A stretch of 64,000 nt of DNA from Immersiella caudata (GCA_030512335.1 JAULSU010000005.1:4607501-4671500), one strand, 5' to 3'. Shown: positions 10,730 through 23,111, counted from the stretch's first letter. Program-made: numbers and translations. The notes: generated by a model not told the origin, from the sequence alone.

Positions 10730-12206
10730 TTCAAGGGGGGTCTAAAATTTGACTTAGGGGGCAAAGGAAATTCTCAGAAACTGGTTGAAGCCAGGGTATC
10801 TGCTCGTGGCAACGGATGGGGAGGAAGTTGTCTGTCACTTGTAGCCCTGAGGGTTGACTTGACTGGGCACATCTTTCGTTACTTTATGTTTCTCCTCTAG
10901 CTGTAGGCGTTGGGCATACCTGTCCCTCAAGTCTGCTAAAGCCCATCCTGTGAACCCTTTGCGCACAGCCCTTGAAAGTTGTGTCAATCGCTGTTCAGCT
11001 CCGACCGTGGTTGGCAGTTGTTGACCGAATGTTTGCCTCCCGGCCCCCACCCCGTGCCGACAACCCCTGATGCCGAAATGGTCCCATGGCTTTTGAGGAA
11101 GTCCCAGATAGATTAAGGCTGCTCAGCTTTGACTCATTCTCACGCAGGTTCATGGACGAAGCGGCGTTTAGAGGTGCTTCGCAGTGGTGGTGGTAGTGGG
11201 CCAACTGACAGAGGCCTAGGGTTGCCAAGCCCGGATCCGCCCAATGCAACTCTCGGCCGGTGACGGGTCAGTCGAGTGTCGATGCATCGCCTCCCATCAG
11301 CATCGTCATTGGTCTGGCATGTTGCCGACTTCTTCCCCAAGGGAGGGAAACCTCAACCACTTTGCTCCCTCAAGAAAGGAGCAAGCGACCCAGTGAAAAT
11401 ACAAACCCATAAGAGACTGGATCAGGGAGCTCGTCCAGGGGCTGGCCAGGGCCATGATCCACAACCGTCTACGAGACTCCCAGGGACAATCCCCAGCACA
11501 ACACCGACCCAACTATGATGTGGCTTGTATTCCGGTGAATGAGGTGAATCTTGTCAATTCAGTTGGCCCCGTAACCCAAAATAATCCGTTGTTGGTTATG
11601 CGCCGCTCTGTGCCGCACCAGCGGCCAAACGCGCATCATCGCCGACGAGACGAGAAACCTGAACCTGGAGATCTATCGTTCTATCTACCGAGCTAGGGCA
11701 TAATTGCGCTTCCTCGGTCAAGGTAACAGCTGAGTTTGATTGAAACATCAAAACGGGCCGCGGCCAGGCCAACAAGGTCTCTTGACCGAGAGTTATGAAG
11801 ATAGGGTTACTTTGGGGGCCAATGGCTATCAACTGCGCCATGCCTTGGAGCAAACATGCTCAACAACAACCTCGAACAGCACCGTGAGGCATACTCTCGA
11901 TCAGTGCACCTGTGTAGCTCATCATGGTAGCGGGAGGGTGCCCAGGAGGTCCGCATTTCTCACACAAGTTGAGCTTTTCAGGGACACATTGTGCCACCTC
12001 CTGGGAAACGTCGAATTTCCAATAGATAAAAGGCATCTGATGCTTTCAGTACCGCTGAAATTTCGAGAACATCTCCTCAGTCTCTGTGACAAAGTCCATC
12101 ATTCGCGGTCACAACTTGCGTTCCCAGGCTCAAGCTCTGACCCGACCCAGCTGATCGGATACCTCGCCTACCCCCCAGCTCATCCCCCGGGTTATTCCCA
12201 ACCACC
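10730..12206. other. Divergent intergenic region
   Basis: Almost 1.5 kb between two outward-facing secreted-protein genes. Short open frames are scattered on both strands, without recognisable domains. Confidence 0.5.
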
Positions 12207-13483
12207 ATGATCCACCGTCTCTTTCTTATGTCTCTCTTAGGCACTTGTATGGCGAATAGATGGCTCCTCCATGAATCATGCTGTTCGTCCTCACTCCCTA
12301 CCCGCTCGACAAAACCCATGCTGACAAGTTCTGTACCGCATTCAACAGTCAACGATCCCAAGTTGGAAACGGCGTTGATAGCATCCTTTAAGGAGGCCAT
12401 AGAGATAGCTCAGACCGCCGTCGATGTGTTGGAAAAGGATCTTCAAAACGAAAAGGTCCAGAGCATGGTCCGCTACATTGTTGGCACCGAGAACCTCGAG
12501 GCGAGTCTCAATGTGGCTAAAGGCAAATATTCAGTCTGTCTCGACTTATTATTCGCCATGCTAATAACGGGGGCAGAATACTTCACCAATGTTGGCAAAT
12601 ACAAAAAGGAAGAGACTACCGATATGGACCTTGTGGACGGTGACCTTACCAACCAGGATGTTGTGAGTTCTTCCCGTGGCCCTCAAATGGCGTCTTTCCC
12701 AGGGGCAAGCTCGGTGCCGATTCTCTGAGTCCGCGCTAATACCAGTTTCCCATAGCGCGTCTATTGCGACGGAAGCAACTGGGGGCCGGGTCCTAGTCTT
12801 GGCACCCTGAAAAACACCGAAACTGGAACTCTCAAGGGAAAAGAGGAGGTAAACATGTTCATGACACCTTGCTTTGAGAAAGAGAGACCCCAGGCGGGAG
12901 ACACCCTCGCCATGGCGGTCACAACGTCCTCCAACATAATCGACATGCCAAGATACCGGCAAGTGTATGACCCTTGGAAGGCGGGGAAACAGAAAGATCC
13001 GCAGCCAAGCGTTGGGCCCTTCAGTACCGTTCACCCAGACAACCCCAATACCATGAACATTTGCAAGTGGTATCTCAACGCCATCAAGGACACCAGCGAC
13101 AACAAAATCTTTCATGGCATCAGTGATGACGCAATCAGGAGGGTGCGAGAGCCGGACTTCATTGCAAGTTTAGGGCAGACCAAACCCATCGACGTCTTGA
13201 AAGAGTCCATGGGAGCACTTCTTATCCACGAGGTGAGTGTCTGCCAGCCGGGGATCATGGCAATAGCAACGCTAACTGCCCATGTTCATTTTAGCTAACC
13301 CACACTAACCTCGGCGGTCTGAGCTACGACGACGAAAGACCGCCAGGCTGCTATGGATGGGAGTGTGTTGGCACACTGAAGAATATCTACAACGCCGACT
13401 CTATTAATATTCTTGCCGTCTGCATGTTTTTGTTCAGAAACGGATTTTGGGTTGACAACCAGGGTGCGATCCAGACAGTCTAG
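12207..13483 (+). CDS. Putative secreted HExxH zinc metallopeptidase
   Basis: Exons 12207-12662, 12756-13232 and 13295-13483 give 373 residues. The N-terminus (MIHRLFLMSLLGTCMA) is a short signal-like segment. An N-terminal helical region (DPKLETALIASFKEAIEIAQ) precedes a second part with CDGSNWGPGPSLGTL. The second intron falls inside the zinc motif: exon 2 ends ...LLIHE and exon 3 begins LTHTNLGG, so splicing creates HELTH. Downstream are GLSYDDERPPGCYGWE and a final helix. The layout resembles deuterolysin-like (M35/zincin) fungal proteases. The third ligand is probably one of the Asp/Glu residues after HELTH, but I cannot assign it. Introns are 93 and 62 nt, phase 0. Confidence 0.75.
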
Positions 13484-13592
13484 ATACGCAGGCGGACGAA
13501 CTCCTACTGTGGATAGCACAGCATCAGGAGCGCTGGAACGAAACGCATAAATTTGTGATATGAACTACGATAAAATGGAGAATGCCCCAGCA

Positions 13593-14926
13593 TTACTGTG
13601 CTAGCGGGAAGTACCTCGTGTAATAGGGTTGGGGCTGCGAAGGGGGCAAACGACCCTGTCCACCGTGCTCCCAGAGAGTCCTCTCAAACCTCTCTAACCG
13701 CCACACTGGGGCGTTCTCAAGACTGGAACCAAGGTACTTTTCCATGTCCAGCCACTCGGGAAAATCGGAGACACGAGTGCTCCGCATTCGACCATTTTTC
13801 TCCAAGACGCGATACCGAATGCGCAGGTAGCGGAATATTCCAAGGCGCCATGCAGGCCATTCGTGGCCTTCGTCTTCGGGTAAATAGTGCTGCTCTCTGT
13901 CTTCCAATCGAGGATGAAGCTTCGGGAGGGCGCAGGCGATATCGAGTGTGGGGTTACCTGCTTTCAGGGCTTGTAGAGGAGCGAGGAACGCTCGCTCGTT
14001 GACGACGCCCCAGCCATCCTGGGAAGTGTGGTCCAACCAGAGGGCGAGTTTTTCGATCTGTGGGAGGTGGCCAAAGAGACGCCACGGCAAGAGACGAGTC
14101 CAAACCTCGACTTCGTCGCCAAAAGCTGTTGAGCTTGTTGAGGGGTCTTGTGACGACCCTACCCTGTCGTCTTGACGTTTCTGCTCCTTGTCCTTAGGAC
14201 GGGAAGAATTTTCGACGGCCTTGAACAATGCCAGCGGGCAGTTCAACGTGATCAATAGCTTGGTGATGCGCGGAGTGATCGAGGTTACGAAGGTGAAAGG
14301 AGGGGCGATGGGCCCCCTGCCCAGCATGAATCCGAGTGTTCTGAAGTCCGTGACGTGGAAATCCATCATCGGGATCACGACCGTGACGATATCGAGGTAC
14401 CTACGCAAGAAAAGTTAGCATTGAGGTTTCGTCAAGAAAGAGTTAGAATAACCGACATCGTCTTACAGGCCATCATCGCAGAAGACAGGTCGCGCGATCG
14501 CTCTCGGTCGCTCTTCAAATCGAACCCTCGGTTGAGAGCCAGTTCTTCGCATTCCCAGTGCGGACCCCAGCTCGACAGCAGCCTGCGCTGGAAAACGGCC
14601 TCGGATTCTTTCGCGTCATAGGGTTCCCCGGGGTTGCGTTCCTCGCCACTTGCCCCGACATCCTCAGCTATCGCCGCCGGATCGAGTACGCACGGCGTGA
14701 GTCGAAATCTCGTATAGGGAGCGCCGGGAGGATCTGTTTCGACAGGTGGGAACTTGAAGCGACGAGATCCGCCGTAGCCCTGGTCGACGCACTGAATGTG
14801 CTGCGCAGCGAAGTCGTAGGCTTGCGAGTAGATCGGATGTCGAACTTCAATTGGAATTGCAAAAAATCTGCTCGCTCTCTGTTCGTCTACCCCGCACGCC
14901 TCGTCGCCCCAGACCGTGAGCGGCAT
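13593..14926 (-). CDS. Fungal-specific protein with F-box/2EXR-like N-terminus
   Basis: Exons 14457-14926 and 13593-14400, with a 56-nt intron whose donor is GTCGGT, give 425 residues. Near residue 20, FFAIPIEVRHPIYSQAYDFA matches the LPxExRxxIY pattern that opens many fungal 2EXR/DUF7730-type proteins of unknown role. The C-terminal half (YLDIVTVVIPMMDF, LLPWRLFGHLPQIEKLALWL) fits the strand-helix body of that group. There is no signal peptide or membrane segment. The donor is weaker than its neighbours', so the exon join is less certain than the two reading frames. Confidence 0.65.
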
Positions 14927-15614
14927 GGTGCGCGATTGCGTTGCAGTGTGAGAAGAGTCTTGGAGAAGCCTGCAATGAGGCGCGGGGATTGCGTGGGAAA
15001 GAGGGTGGTTCTCGCCCTTGGAGTGACCGTTTCATCTCCAATTTTGGACGTTTGTTTGTTGGCGGGAAAGAACGGTCGACCGCAGCTGCGGCCCCTCCAA
15101 GGCCGCCTCGACTCACAGCCCCCAACAGACGGGTTGGCTCACCTTCCAACGCTGGACGGCTGCTACCTTGGTGGGTGAATCACCTCTCCACTGAAATCCA
15201 TGCGTTTGTGTCGATTGTTTGCTCACCGCGCCACCTTCTGGGCCGCACAGAATTGGGTCAGCTGCCAAAGTACCAAGATACCTATCGTTAGCTCCACCAA
15301 CCTCCGAGACAACCCCGCACGCTGCAACTGCCTCTTGCAAACCGACCCGAGTCCAAGTGCGGAAGCAACACCTCGGAGACGATGAATGGAACTCGAAGAA
15401 TTTTCCATGCTGCTCAATAAACTTCCATTACGAGTCGACTGACTCCTCATATGTACACGACATCAACACCGCCTCGTTCTTCGTCTCGCGCCCTTTCCTG
15501 CACCAGCGACAGCTCGTTGAACTGCCTGCCTTTGACCTCCGATAAAGTATTACCTACTTGTCGCCGCCGCTTCCCCTCGCCCTGCACCATGAACATCACA
15601 CCGAAGCCCACCAA
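14927..15614. other. Intergenic
   Basis: This contains the upstream region of the preceding minus-strand gene and the 3' region of the MARVEL gene. Nothing else was recognised. Confidence 0.45.
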
Positions 15615-16301
15615 TTAGACACGAGTCCCGTTGGTCGGTACCGTTGTTCCTGGCACAGCAGCCACTGGCGCCTTGTTGTACCCGGCCTCGTCCATCGTAC
15701 CACCTGACCGGCGGTGCGTAGCCCACATGATAGCTTCGATGATGGTGTTGAAGAAGAGGAAGGAGCTGATGATATCAGCATTCCAGCTCCCATCTCAACC
15801 TCGAACTCACGACAACACGAAAGAGGCGATGTTCGGTGCAGATGAGACTCACAATCCAATGATATTGAACGCCTGCACAGCATGCTTCAACCGACAATGA
15901 GGGTTCAACGTGGTAACATATGTCCCAGGAACTGTGCCAGGGACCGACGAGTACGTCCCGAAAGGTGGGCGCGTGGCGCATCGCCCCCCAGACCAATCCT
16001 GCGATGAAAAGATCAAGTTGGTGAGCCAGAGGTAGGTCAAGATCAAATCGAGCGGCAGGAGATAGCCTCGGTAGGACTTTAACGCGGGCGTCGCCATGGC
16101 GAAGAGGTACAGGAAGAGCGTCAGGACGGCGATGACTTCCTGGAAGATGAGGTGGGTGCCACGGTAGGGGTAGTGGTGGATGAAGTGGGAGAGGATGCCT
16201 GTGATGACGGCTGACGATGACAGGATGATGAAGTTGTTCAGCCCCAGCATCGAGCGGGGGATCATGTTGCTGAGGGATGATCTACTTCTGCCGCTGTCCA
16301 T
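15615..16301 (-). CDS. MARVEL-domain membrane protein
   Basis: Exons 15853-16301 and 15615-15765, with an 87-nt GTGAGT intron, give 199 residues. Four membrane spans are visible: LGLNNFIILSSSAVITGIL, LIFQEVIAVLTLFLYLFAMA, YLLPLDLILTYLWLTNLIF, and a last span built across the splice (QAFNIIG joined to FSFLFFNTIIEAIMW). A GGRCATRPP loop with cysteines precedes span 4. Four spans, small size and short tails are typical of fungal MARVEL proteins, which sit in the plasma membrane or in vesicles. The C-terminal tail is short and rich in Ala, Val, Pro and Thr. Confidence 0.8.
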
Positions 16302-16856
16302 GGTGGCGGATTGGATAAGTCGGGTGTGGTTCTCAAGCTGGCTCAGCTGGTTCAGTGACAGTTCCAGAACGGCGAGACGGTCGACGCAGCGTCCGACGTC
16401 GAATTGGCAGATTTATTGACAGGACACGATGGTGTGAGGGAGAAGGAACTCGACTTGGTCCCATATATACGGTGCCCAAGCTCAGGACGGACGACGCAAA
16501 ATGCACGTCATGACGGCAGATCGACATACCGCCTGGTGTTGGAGCTTTGGTTCCGGGAGTTGGACGTCTCCCGATCTGATGATCACCTGAGTGCTTGCCT
16601 TGGATTCCGTCATTTCGACAGGAGCTAGTGCACTTCGGAGCGCTGGGCCGTCATGACGTCTCTTAACGCAGTCTAACCGTTCGAGCGACATCACCGTGAC
16701 GATTCAGTGCCGGTGCGCCAACAGCTCTCAGAGCCCTGATGGTCAGGCCGTGAGAGTGGCGAAGGGCCTCGGATATCCTGGTCTCCCAAGCGCCTGCTGC
16801 TGACGGTCAATCTCCTGTCTGCTGCGGCACCCAAACCCAACGTGTCGGGATTTGGA
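16302..16856. other. Intergenic
   Basis: No gene recognised. It includes the upstream region of the MARVEL gene. Confidence 0.45.
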
Positions 16857-18353
16857 TCATCCATCTTGAAACGTGCGCCCAAATATCAACGGCCTCTCCA
16901 GTTCCTCTACAACATGGAACAGGCATGGCACGTTATTGTTCCGCCACCGCAATGTGACGATTTCCAGACTCCGCACATTCTTGCCGTCAAACCGCCGTAT
17001 TGGAGGCCCTTGGTATTCCTCGGTCCTTAGACTCAGCTTCCTCTGAAGTTGTCGAGAGATGAGATTGTGCTTGTATCGTCGGTCGATGTAGGCTTCTACC
17101 ATTGTGTTTCCTAATGGAGTTTGAATCCACCCTTCAATAACGGTCCCGTGGGAATCGGTGTGCTCTTGCTCATGGGTGGACTCTGGGGGGGTTGTACGAC
17201 TGATGCGCCTTCGGCCGGGCTCGGGACTTGGGTTGCTGGGATCCGCTTCCGCTTTGGGTGCGGGACTTTGGGCCAATGTTGATGTAGTGGCGGTCACGTC
17301 TCTTTCTTTGGGCGGATCCGATGGTGCGGTTCGTCGGGGTTCTCCCCGTGGCTGTGGTGATGGGGGAGTCGTCTCCGCATCCTGAGTAGGCTCCTGCGAA
17401 GTTGCACCATCAATGGACGAAGCTTTGACGGCTAGACTGCGAAAATAGGCAGGGGTAGTCCCAGGCACGGGTGATTGGCGTACGGGGCTGGCGACTGGAG
17501 AATCCGCCAGTTGCCGATGGTGGTCTGGGGTGGATGTTGTGCTGGTTCTTGAAGATATCCTGCTGTGGCGTTTCCTTTTCAGTTTAGTGAAGGTGAAGGT
17601 CTCCGGCGGAGATGAAGGAACAGTCTCTGTTTCAACCATGCTGTGAGCAAGATGGCAGAGGGTGACCTGGGAGTCGATAGTCCGCTCGGATGCGTTGGTG
17701 TTGCGCCGAACCATGGGCGGGATGTACTCGACCTCCTCCCGAAGCTGTCTGATAGTTTCCATGTGCTCTTGGATTTCGTTCTTGAGCCGTTTTCTAGTCG
17801 AGAGATCAACAAAACGGGCCATGACAACAGTTATCATGCCGTGTCACAATACGCACATTTCCCTTTCGAGTTGCGGTGTTCGAATCAAAGCCGCTAAATA
17901 TGCCACATTGATGCAGTCTGCCATCAAGGAGAGTGTTGCCTTCAGGCTTGTCATTGGGGCGAACAAAGACTCCATCTCAGGCTTCAGCCGTGTCCATTTG
18001 AAACTTGTCCAAGTTTTGGACCAACTCTTGATCCCACGTAGTTCATCCAACAGATCACGCACTCGTTCCATCAGCAACCCCGACTCTTCGGCCAGACCTT
18101 GAAAGTAGTCGTTCTTCGTGATGTGCTTGATGACAGGGTTGCCCGAATGTCCAAGACAGCAAGTCTCCAGGGTCTCAATTGCAAGCCCCACGGTTTGTGA
18201 CGAAGCTCGTAAACTGGCCCCAAAATACCGCATCTGTGCGGCCACTGATGGAGCGTCCTTTGCCGTCTGATACAGGCGATCAATCACTCGTGCTATTATT
18301 TGGAGAGCCTTCGCAATGGATAACACTGCAGCTGTGAGTCCGACGACCTCCAT
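16857..18353 (-). CDS. STAND-type N-domain protein with degenerate retropepsin-like C-terminus
   Basis: Exons 17857-18353 and 16857-17793, intron 63 nt, give 477 residues. The N-terminal 165 residues (MEVVGLTAAVLSIAKALQII...) are an all-helical domain of the kind found at the front of fungal NACHT/STAND and related proteins; no P-loop follows. A short coiled coil (RLKNEIQEHMETIRQLREEV) leads into about 150 residues of Ser/Thr/Pro/Glu-rich disorder. The last 90 residues look like a retropepsin fold: VEAYIDRRYKHNLISRQLQ, IRRFDGKNV, then ERPLIFGRTF. The catalytic D-[ST]-G triad is replaced by DRR, so protease activity is unlikely. I infer a scaffold or sensor role; no function is established. 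Confidence 0.7.
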
Positions 18354-19088
18354 GGTGGCTAGGTTTGAAGCAATAACAAAGAGAAGTCTTGAAGAATCTT
18401 GAGAAGTCAAGGAATGGATGACACTTGGAAAGGTATTTCTTTCCCGCATGCGGGCCTGCTGGGCGATAGGCAAGACAGTTGCTTCGCGATTCTGCCAACT
18501 TCCATGGTTATCATTACTGGCCAGACGAACCCTGGGACATATGATAAGGCTGTTTCAAAGCAACCTCAATGGACAGTCTGTGCGTTGATGTGCTCGCCGT
18601 GGAACCCGAGATCAAGAGCGGGCACCAATCTTAAGCTGGTGTCCTGCAACGTCATTCCAATCACGGCGATTTCTCTACTCCATCATAGAATCGCCCATTC
18701 AGGTCCCACTTGCGTCGATCAAATTGGGGAACTTGCAGAACCATTTCAGCAGCTCAAGAGTTCCTGCCGTCATCGAATGTCCTTCCAAGCAACAGGATCG
18801 CTCGCCCATCGGAGAACACAGGACCACCCGTAGGTAGAGCTAGAATAGGCTTTGTGTCAGGCTCTCTTTCTTAGAACCATCGCATCACTGCCAGGCCTGG
18901 TGTGCATGATTTCCACTGATTTGTCCATTCGGCACCCCCGGTTTCCCGAATTAGAGGACTGTCATGCAATCTCCTGCGGTCTACCCCTAATTCAAAAGCA
19001 GTCCCGCTGAAGTGGCTGACGACTCAGATGGCTGACGACTCAGAAGCCAAACATTGACCGAAAAATCCAGGGACACGGTAGAAACTCC
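18354..19088. other. Intergenic with a short tandem repeat
   Basis: No gene is supported. A plus-strand open frame here has no domain and largely overlaps the promoter of the gene at 16857-18353. Confidence 0.45.
19013..19044. repeat. Two perfect tandem copies of a 16-bp unit
   Basis: The unit TGGCTGACGACTCAGA occurs twice in direct succession, about 1 kb upstream of the DUF4188 start and just beyond its stop. It may be a slippage product. Confidence 0.85.
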
Positions 19089-20041
19089 CTACTCCCCCTT
19101 TCCACCTCCCCTACCCATGCGATCCCACTGCCCCTTGAACATCCTCCCCTTCGCTTCCACCAACGGACTCACCCAAACCTTCTCCCCTTTGTCAACCTTC
19201 ACAGGAACACTCCCCGCCCCAAGCAACGTTGGCGGCATATTCACCGCAATCGTCTCCCATCCGCCCTTGTCCACCTCAAACGCCTCATGAAAGACCCCAA
19301 TATATGCATACCCCTTTCCCTTCCCCTTCTTCCCTGCCCGCGTACACTCCCGCTCGTACCACTCCCAAGCCTTGCGATGTACATCCCCATGCGCAAAGTC
19401 ATTTAACCCCTGGATATGCCTAAAATAATAAATATTCACCATCGTGTTATTCGTGTCGTCGGTGGTACCCCTCCAAGAGGAGTACCCGATGCAGCCGTAT
19501 GGTTTTGCCGAGTCGAGGACAGCGTCGTTGCAGGTTTTGAAGTGGGCGCCGATTTCGCGGACGCCGGGAGCGAAGAGACCGAGGGGGTGGGAGAAGCGGA
19601 CCCCTAGGTGGAGGACTGCTAGGCCTTGTTTTTCGGTGGGGGAATAGATTGATGAGGTGGAAGAGGGTTGCGGGGAGGGGAGGAATACGGAGGCTCGGCC
19701 GGGGATAGTATCGGTCGGGGATGACCCGGAAGGAGAGGGTGGTGTACTTGGAAAGGTGACGACGGAGTGGACGGTGGAGGCAATGGTGTGAAGAATGAGG
19801 AAAGCGGTGGGGAGGAGAGCGTAGCGCGGGGGGAGGATGAGCGTGAGGCCGGCTTGGGCTGTTGCACCGAGGAGGAGGATGGTGCGGAGGCTAAAGGAGT
19901 CTTTGAAGAACTGAAGATTGAGTGAGTTTAGAGCTGGGGTTCAGGGAAAGAGAGGAGTCGTACGGCTGCGTCGGATCCTGAGGGTATCGGGAAGCGGTCC
20001 TTACGCGGGCTGAAGATGCCCTTGATTTCGTTGTCCGCCAT
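19089..20041 (-). CDS. DUF4188 family protein
   Basis: Exons 19964-20041 and 19089-19910, intron 53 nt, give 299 residues. An N-terminal hydrophobic pair (RTILLLGATAQAGLTLIL, then LLPTAFLILHTIASTVHSVV) suggests membrane association. The C-terminal half carries the DUF4188 signature: IGYSSWRG, YYFRHIQGLNDFAHGDVHRK, WEWYERE, IGVFHEAFEV and IAVNMPPTLLGAG. These haem-oxygenase-like or monooxygenase-like proteins (fumigatonoid-endoperoxide-isomerase-like in annotation) are often near secondary-metabolism genes, but no biosynthetic core gene is in this window. The reaction is unknown. Confidence 0.8.
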
Positions 20042-20469
20042 CGCGGTCGAAGCCGTTACGCTGTGTTGCCTGGTGATGGTCTCGATGGGTTTCCGACAGC
20101 TTTCGGTGCTGTCGTTTGGATGCTGCGGAGTAGCACTGAGGTTAGAAAAGACTTGCGGTTCCCGACGTCTTGGAACTCGCACGCTGGAATATGCGGAAAC
20201 GATGGCTCTTGGCGGCAGCTAGTGCCGGGATCGCGAATTCTGATTGGCGCATTCGAAGCGATGTTCCATCGTCCTTCCACAGCTTGGCACAAAGGATGCG
20301 GCGCCCCACTTGGTCCATTCCTTTGTCTCGGGAATTCGAATGCCTATGGTCTGATTGTTTTCGCAAAGGCACTAACCACTGCTGCTATAATTCAAAGAAC
20401 AAAGTTGCGCCCTTCCTCTTCGAGCCCCAAGTTCTCTCTCAAACCCTATCTGAATCCATATCCCAACCC
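20042..20469. other. Intergenic
   Basis: Promoter side of the DUF4188 gene. No further feature was recognised. Confidence 0.45.
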
Positions 20470-21334
20470 CTATCTCAATCTGACAAGCGACTCCCTCCTC
20501 ACCCCCACCGCACCACCCAGTCTCTCTGCAGACAGAACGGGCGCGGCAGTGATGGTGCCCAGCGACTGGATCATCATCTTTTCATTTCTGAACTCTTGGT
20601 ACACAGAGTCGGGATGTAGCGAGATCAACAGCGAAGCCAGCCCTTTGATTTTACGACAAATGTTGTCCACCGTCCGCACCCACTGCTCCCATGATGCGAT
20701 GGACTTTCGCTCTTTTTGACTCAAAACCTGAGCAGGCGCATCCTCTTCACAGCCCTTGTATGTAGAGGGGCACACATACAGCACGACCTGGAGGTGCCGC
20801 ACGGGGAGCACGGGGTACCTCTGGATGAAGTCTGTGAGCGTATCGAGGTTGTCGAAGCAGAACGTGGATATGGCGCAAAGGTCGAGATACCTGCTCAGAT
20901 CAACACTGTCCGCCTTCCAAACTTCATTACGGGGCTCATGGGACGTACATCCTCTGACAAACTCTCATCAAATCCAACACGCTCTCATCCGCCTTTAACC
21001 CCCTCTGATTGACAGTATCCCAAAAGCCCAGACGCACCTGGGTGCAACAGACTGCCCTCGGGGTGATCCAGCGCAAGTCCTTTGGTGGGCTTTTGCATGG
21101 GAAATGCTCCACATCATGCCCCTTGTCAGAGATGCGACGAACCCAGATTCGTCTTCCTGGTGAGAGGATGCCAGCTTCAGAGTATATCTTGGATCGAAGT
21201 TCAAGCGGGAGTCGGACGAAGGGGGAGCTGTCTTGAGTGTGCGAGCTTTGGCGGGGTTGGCGAGCGAAAGGGGAGAGGTTGATTAGGCGTTCGGGATTTT
21301 CCGGGGGTAAAGCTGCGAGGCGGCTTACAGGGGC
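20470..21334 (-). CDS. F-box/2EXR-like fungal protein, 5' end unresolved
   Basis: Reading leftward, a coding run with SSPFVRLPLELRSKIYSEAG (an LPLELR start typical of fungal F-box/2EXR proteins) and KDLRWITPRAVCCTQ ends at a GTGCGT donor near 21030. After an intron it resumes with SHEPRNEVWKADSVDLSRYL, then FDNLDTLTDFIQRYP and WEQWVRTVDNICRKIKGLA, and stops at 20470. That pattern, a predicted fold with strand-rich repeats and WxxWV..., recurs in fungal genes of unknown role. I could not find an in-frame ATG: a TAA lies just upstream at about 21360. The gene is therefore either missing a small first exon in my reading, or has lost its start. Treat the left boundary as good and the right as approximate. 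Confidence 0.5.
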
Positions 21335-21654
21335 CGAGGATGACTCTTTCTGACGAGGTTACTGCCTTGGCTGAAGAATGACGACCGCTCGGGCGCTTGG
21401 CGACCGCCAGATGCTGCCTTGTTTGCACAATGCAAGCCAATCCAATGAGATTTCGAGATGCAATGGCCGTGTGTTTGTATTTACCGAGACCGCGTCATTG
21501 GGCACTTCGCAACCTTCACCTTCAAGGTTGCCTGCAAACAGGCAATGTCTTTCTGGAGAACCGTCACGGTTGAAATGAAACATCCGCACATTCGATCTAT
21601 TGCTACCTGCCTGGCATCGGCCTATCCACTGGAGCTCTTTAGGCCTGCAGCCCC
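21335..21654. other. Intergenic
   Basis: Separates the 3' end of the tyrosinase from the 2EXR-like gene. No feature was recognised. Confidence 0.4.
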
Positions 21655-23111
21655 TCAAATGTAAATATAGCAATAAGCCCCCCCATTCGACCCAAGCTGA
21701 TCATGAGCCTGCATAAGCGGCGACACCAGCGGCGACAACCACTTCAGATCAACAACCATCTTGTTCGGATCCGTCTCACGGGCCTGACGCTTCTCCTTCA
21801 TGCCATGGCTCCCATGATCCATCGGGATGACCTTGCCGTACATGGGCACGGCATTGAGTCGCTCCTCGGGGTCTTGCATTTGCCACATCCACCAGAGGCG
21901 GTCGAGAGCGCCGTGGTGGAAGTAGAAGCCTGGATCGCCCGGGGAGGTACCGGCGTCACCTCCGGGGTCGACGGCGTGGATGTAGTGGCCTGCTGTGTGG
22001 ATCTGGAACTGTGTTAGTGACTAACGGGAACTTGGGACCGGTGTGACGAGAGACATACCCCGAAACCATGAGGATCGTCGCGAACAGGTGGACTTCCAAG
22101 GAGCCCGTTGTAGAATGTGTCAACATTCTTGCTCTCAACTAAGAGCTTGTGGGCTCTGTCAGCCGTGGCGCCGAGTGCAGCATCCTTGTTGATGTCGCGA
22201 CGGAGGCAACGCGGGTTTGAACCCGTGCCGTCAGCCTTGGGATTTTTGGGGAGATGCTTGATCGAGGTCATCGATGTCGGTCCGAGGCTTACGACCATGC
22301 TAGAACCATCGAGTCAGTACCTGAGACAACTTGTGACAAATTTGACAAGGACGTACTCTGAGAACGGCCCCGATTTGACACACCCGCCGCCGCCACCCGA
22401 AGGGATGATGATACGATTTCCCTGACCAATGCCCTTGTGTTCAGGATCCGGCTCGCCATTTCCACCCAAACTTGACGAGTTTCCATTCCAGTGCGGCGAG
22501 TTGGCGGGGTTGGTCGTGAGATCCTTGGCAATGCGATCGTAGTTCATGTACGGCTGATACCCCTTGTAACCACACTCATTTCGCAGCGCCTGCTCAAAAG
22601 CCCAGATGAAGTGCTTGTGTGCCGGGAACAGGTTGTAGTTGTTGTGAAGCTCCATGGCGTGCGTCATGTGGTAAGCCACAAAGTCGTCGAAGCGGCTCAC
22701 CGCCCCCGGGAATCGGTCCTTGGGCGCTTGCGCAGGCAACTTCATGAGGCATGTCACGGCTGCCACATACTCCTCTCGCTCCTCGATGCTGAGATCGGCC
22801 CATTCCTGACGGACACCAGCATTCGCGAGGGTGCAGTTGTTGTTCGTACCGGCCTGCACCTTTTTGGTGAGGTAGGCTTCGACTTTGGAGCGGGTTTCGA
22901 GCTCGTACTGATCGACCAGATCCAGAGGGTACACGGGGTTGCGAGTGCTGCAGAGCCAATGTCAGTCTAATACTTCGGAAAATGATATTTCCACTGACAC
23001 CTTGATGTTTGCGGCATATGTCCCGGCAATAGCAGCAGCCTCAGCTACCGTCAAGGCCTGTGCCCCGGCGATGAGGGACGATGCTACCAAGAGACCCCGA
23101 GCTAACGCCAT
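21655..23111 (-). CDS. Secreted tyrosinase-like copper enzyme
   Basis: Exons 23001-23111, 22357-22907, 22059-22299 and 21655-22008 give 418 residues. Residues 1-20 are a signal peptide (MALARGLLVASSLIAGAQAL). The CuA region holds DDFVAYHMTHAMELH and LFPAHKHFIWAFEQALR. The CuB region holds HTAGHYIHAV and GFYFHHGALDRLWWMWQ. Tyrosinases oxidise phenols to quinones with a two-copper centre. The usual WHR after the second CuA histidine is AHK here, so substrate preference may differ. There is no long C-terminal propeptide. Intron 1 was placed so that ...AANIK joins YELETRS; a nearer acceptor would break the frame. Confidence 0.85.

Noticed and set aside
18399..18833. A 144-codon plus-strand open frame upstream of the N-domain gene
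   Set aside because: No domain, no signal, and it covers the likely promoter of the minus-strand gene.
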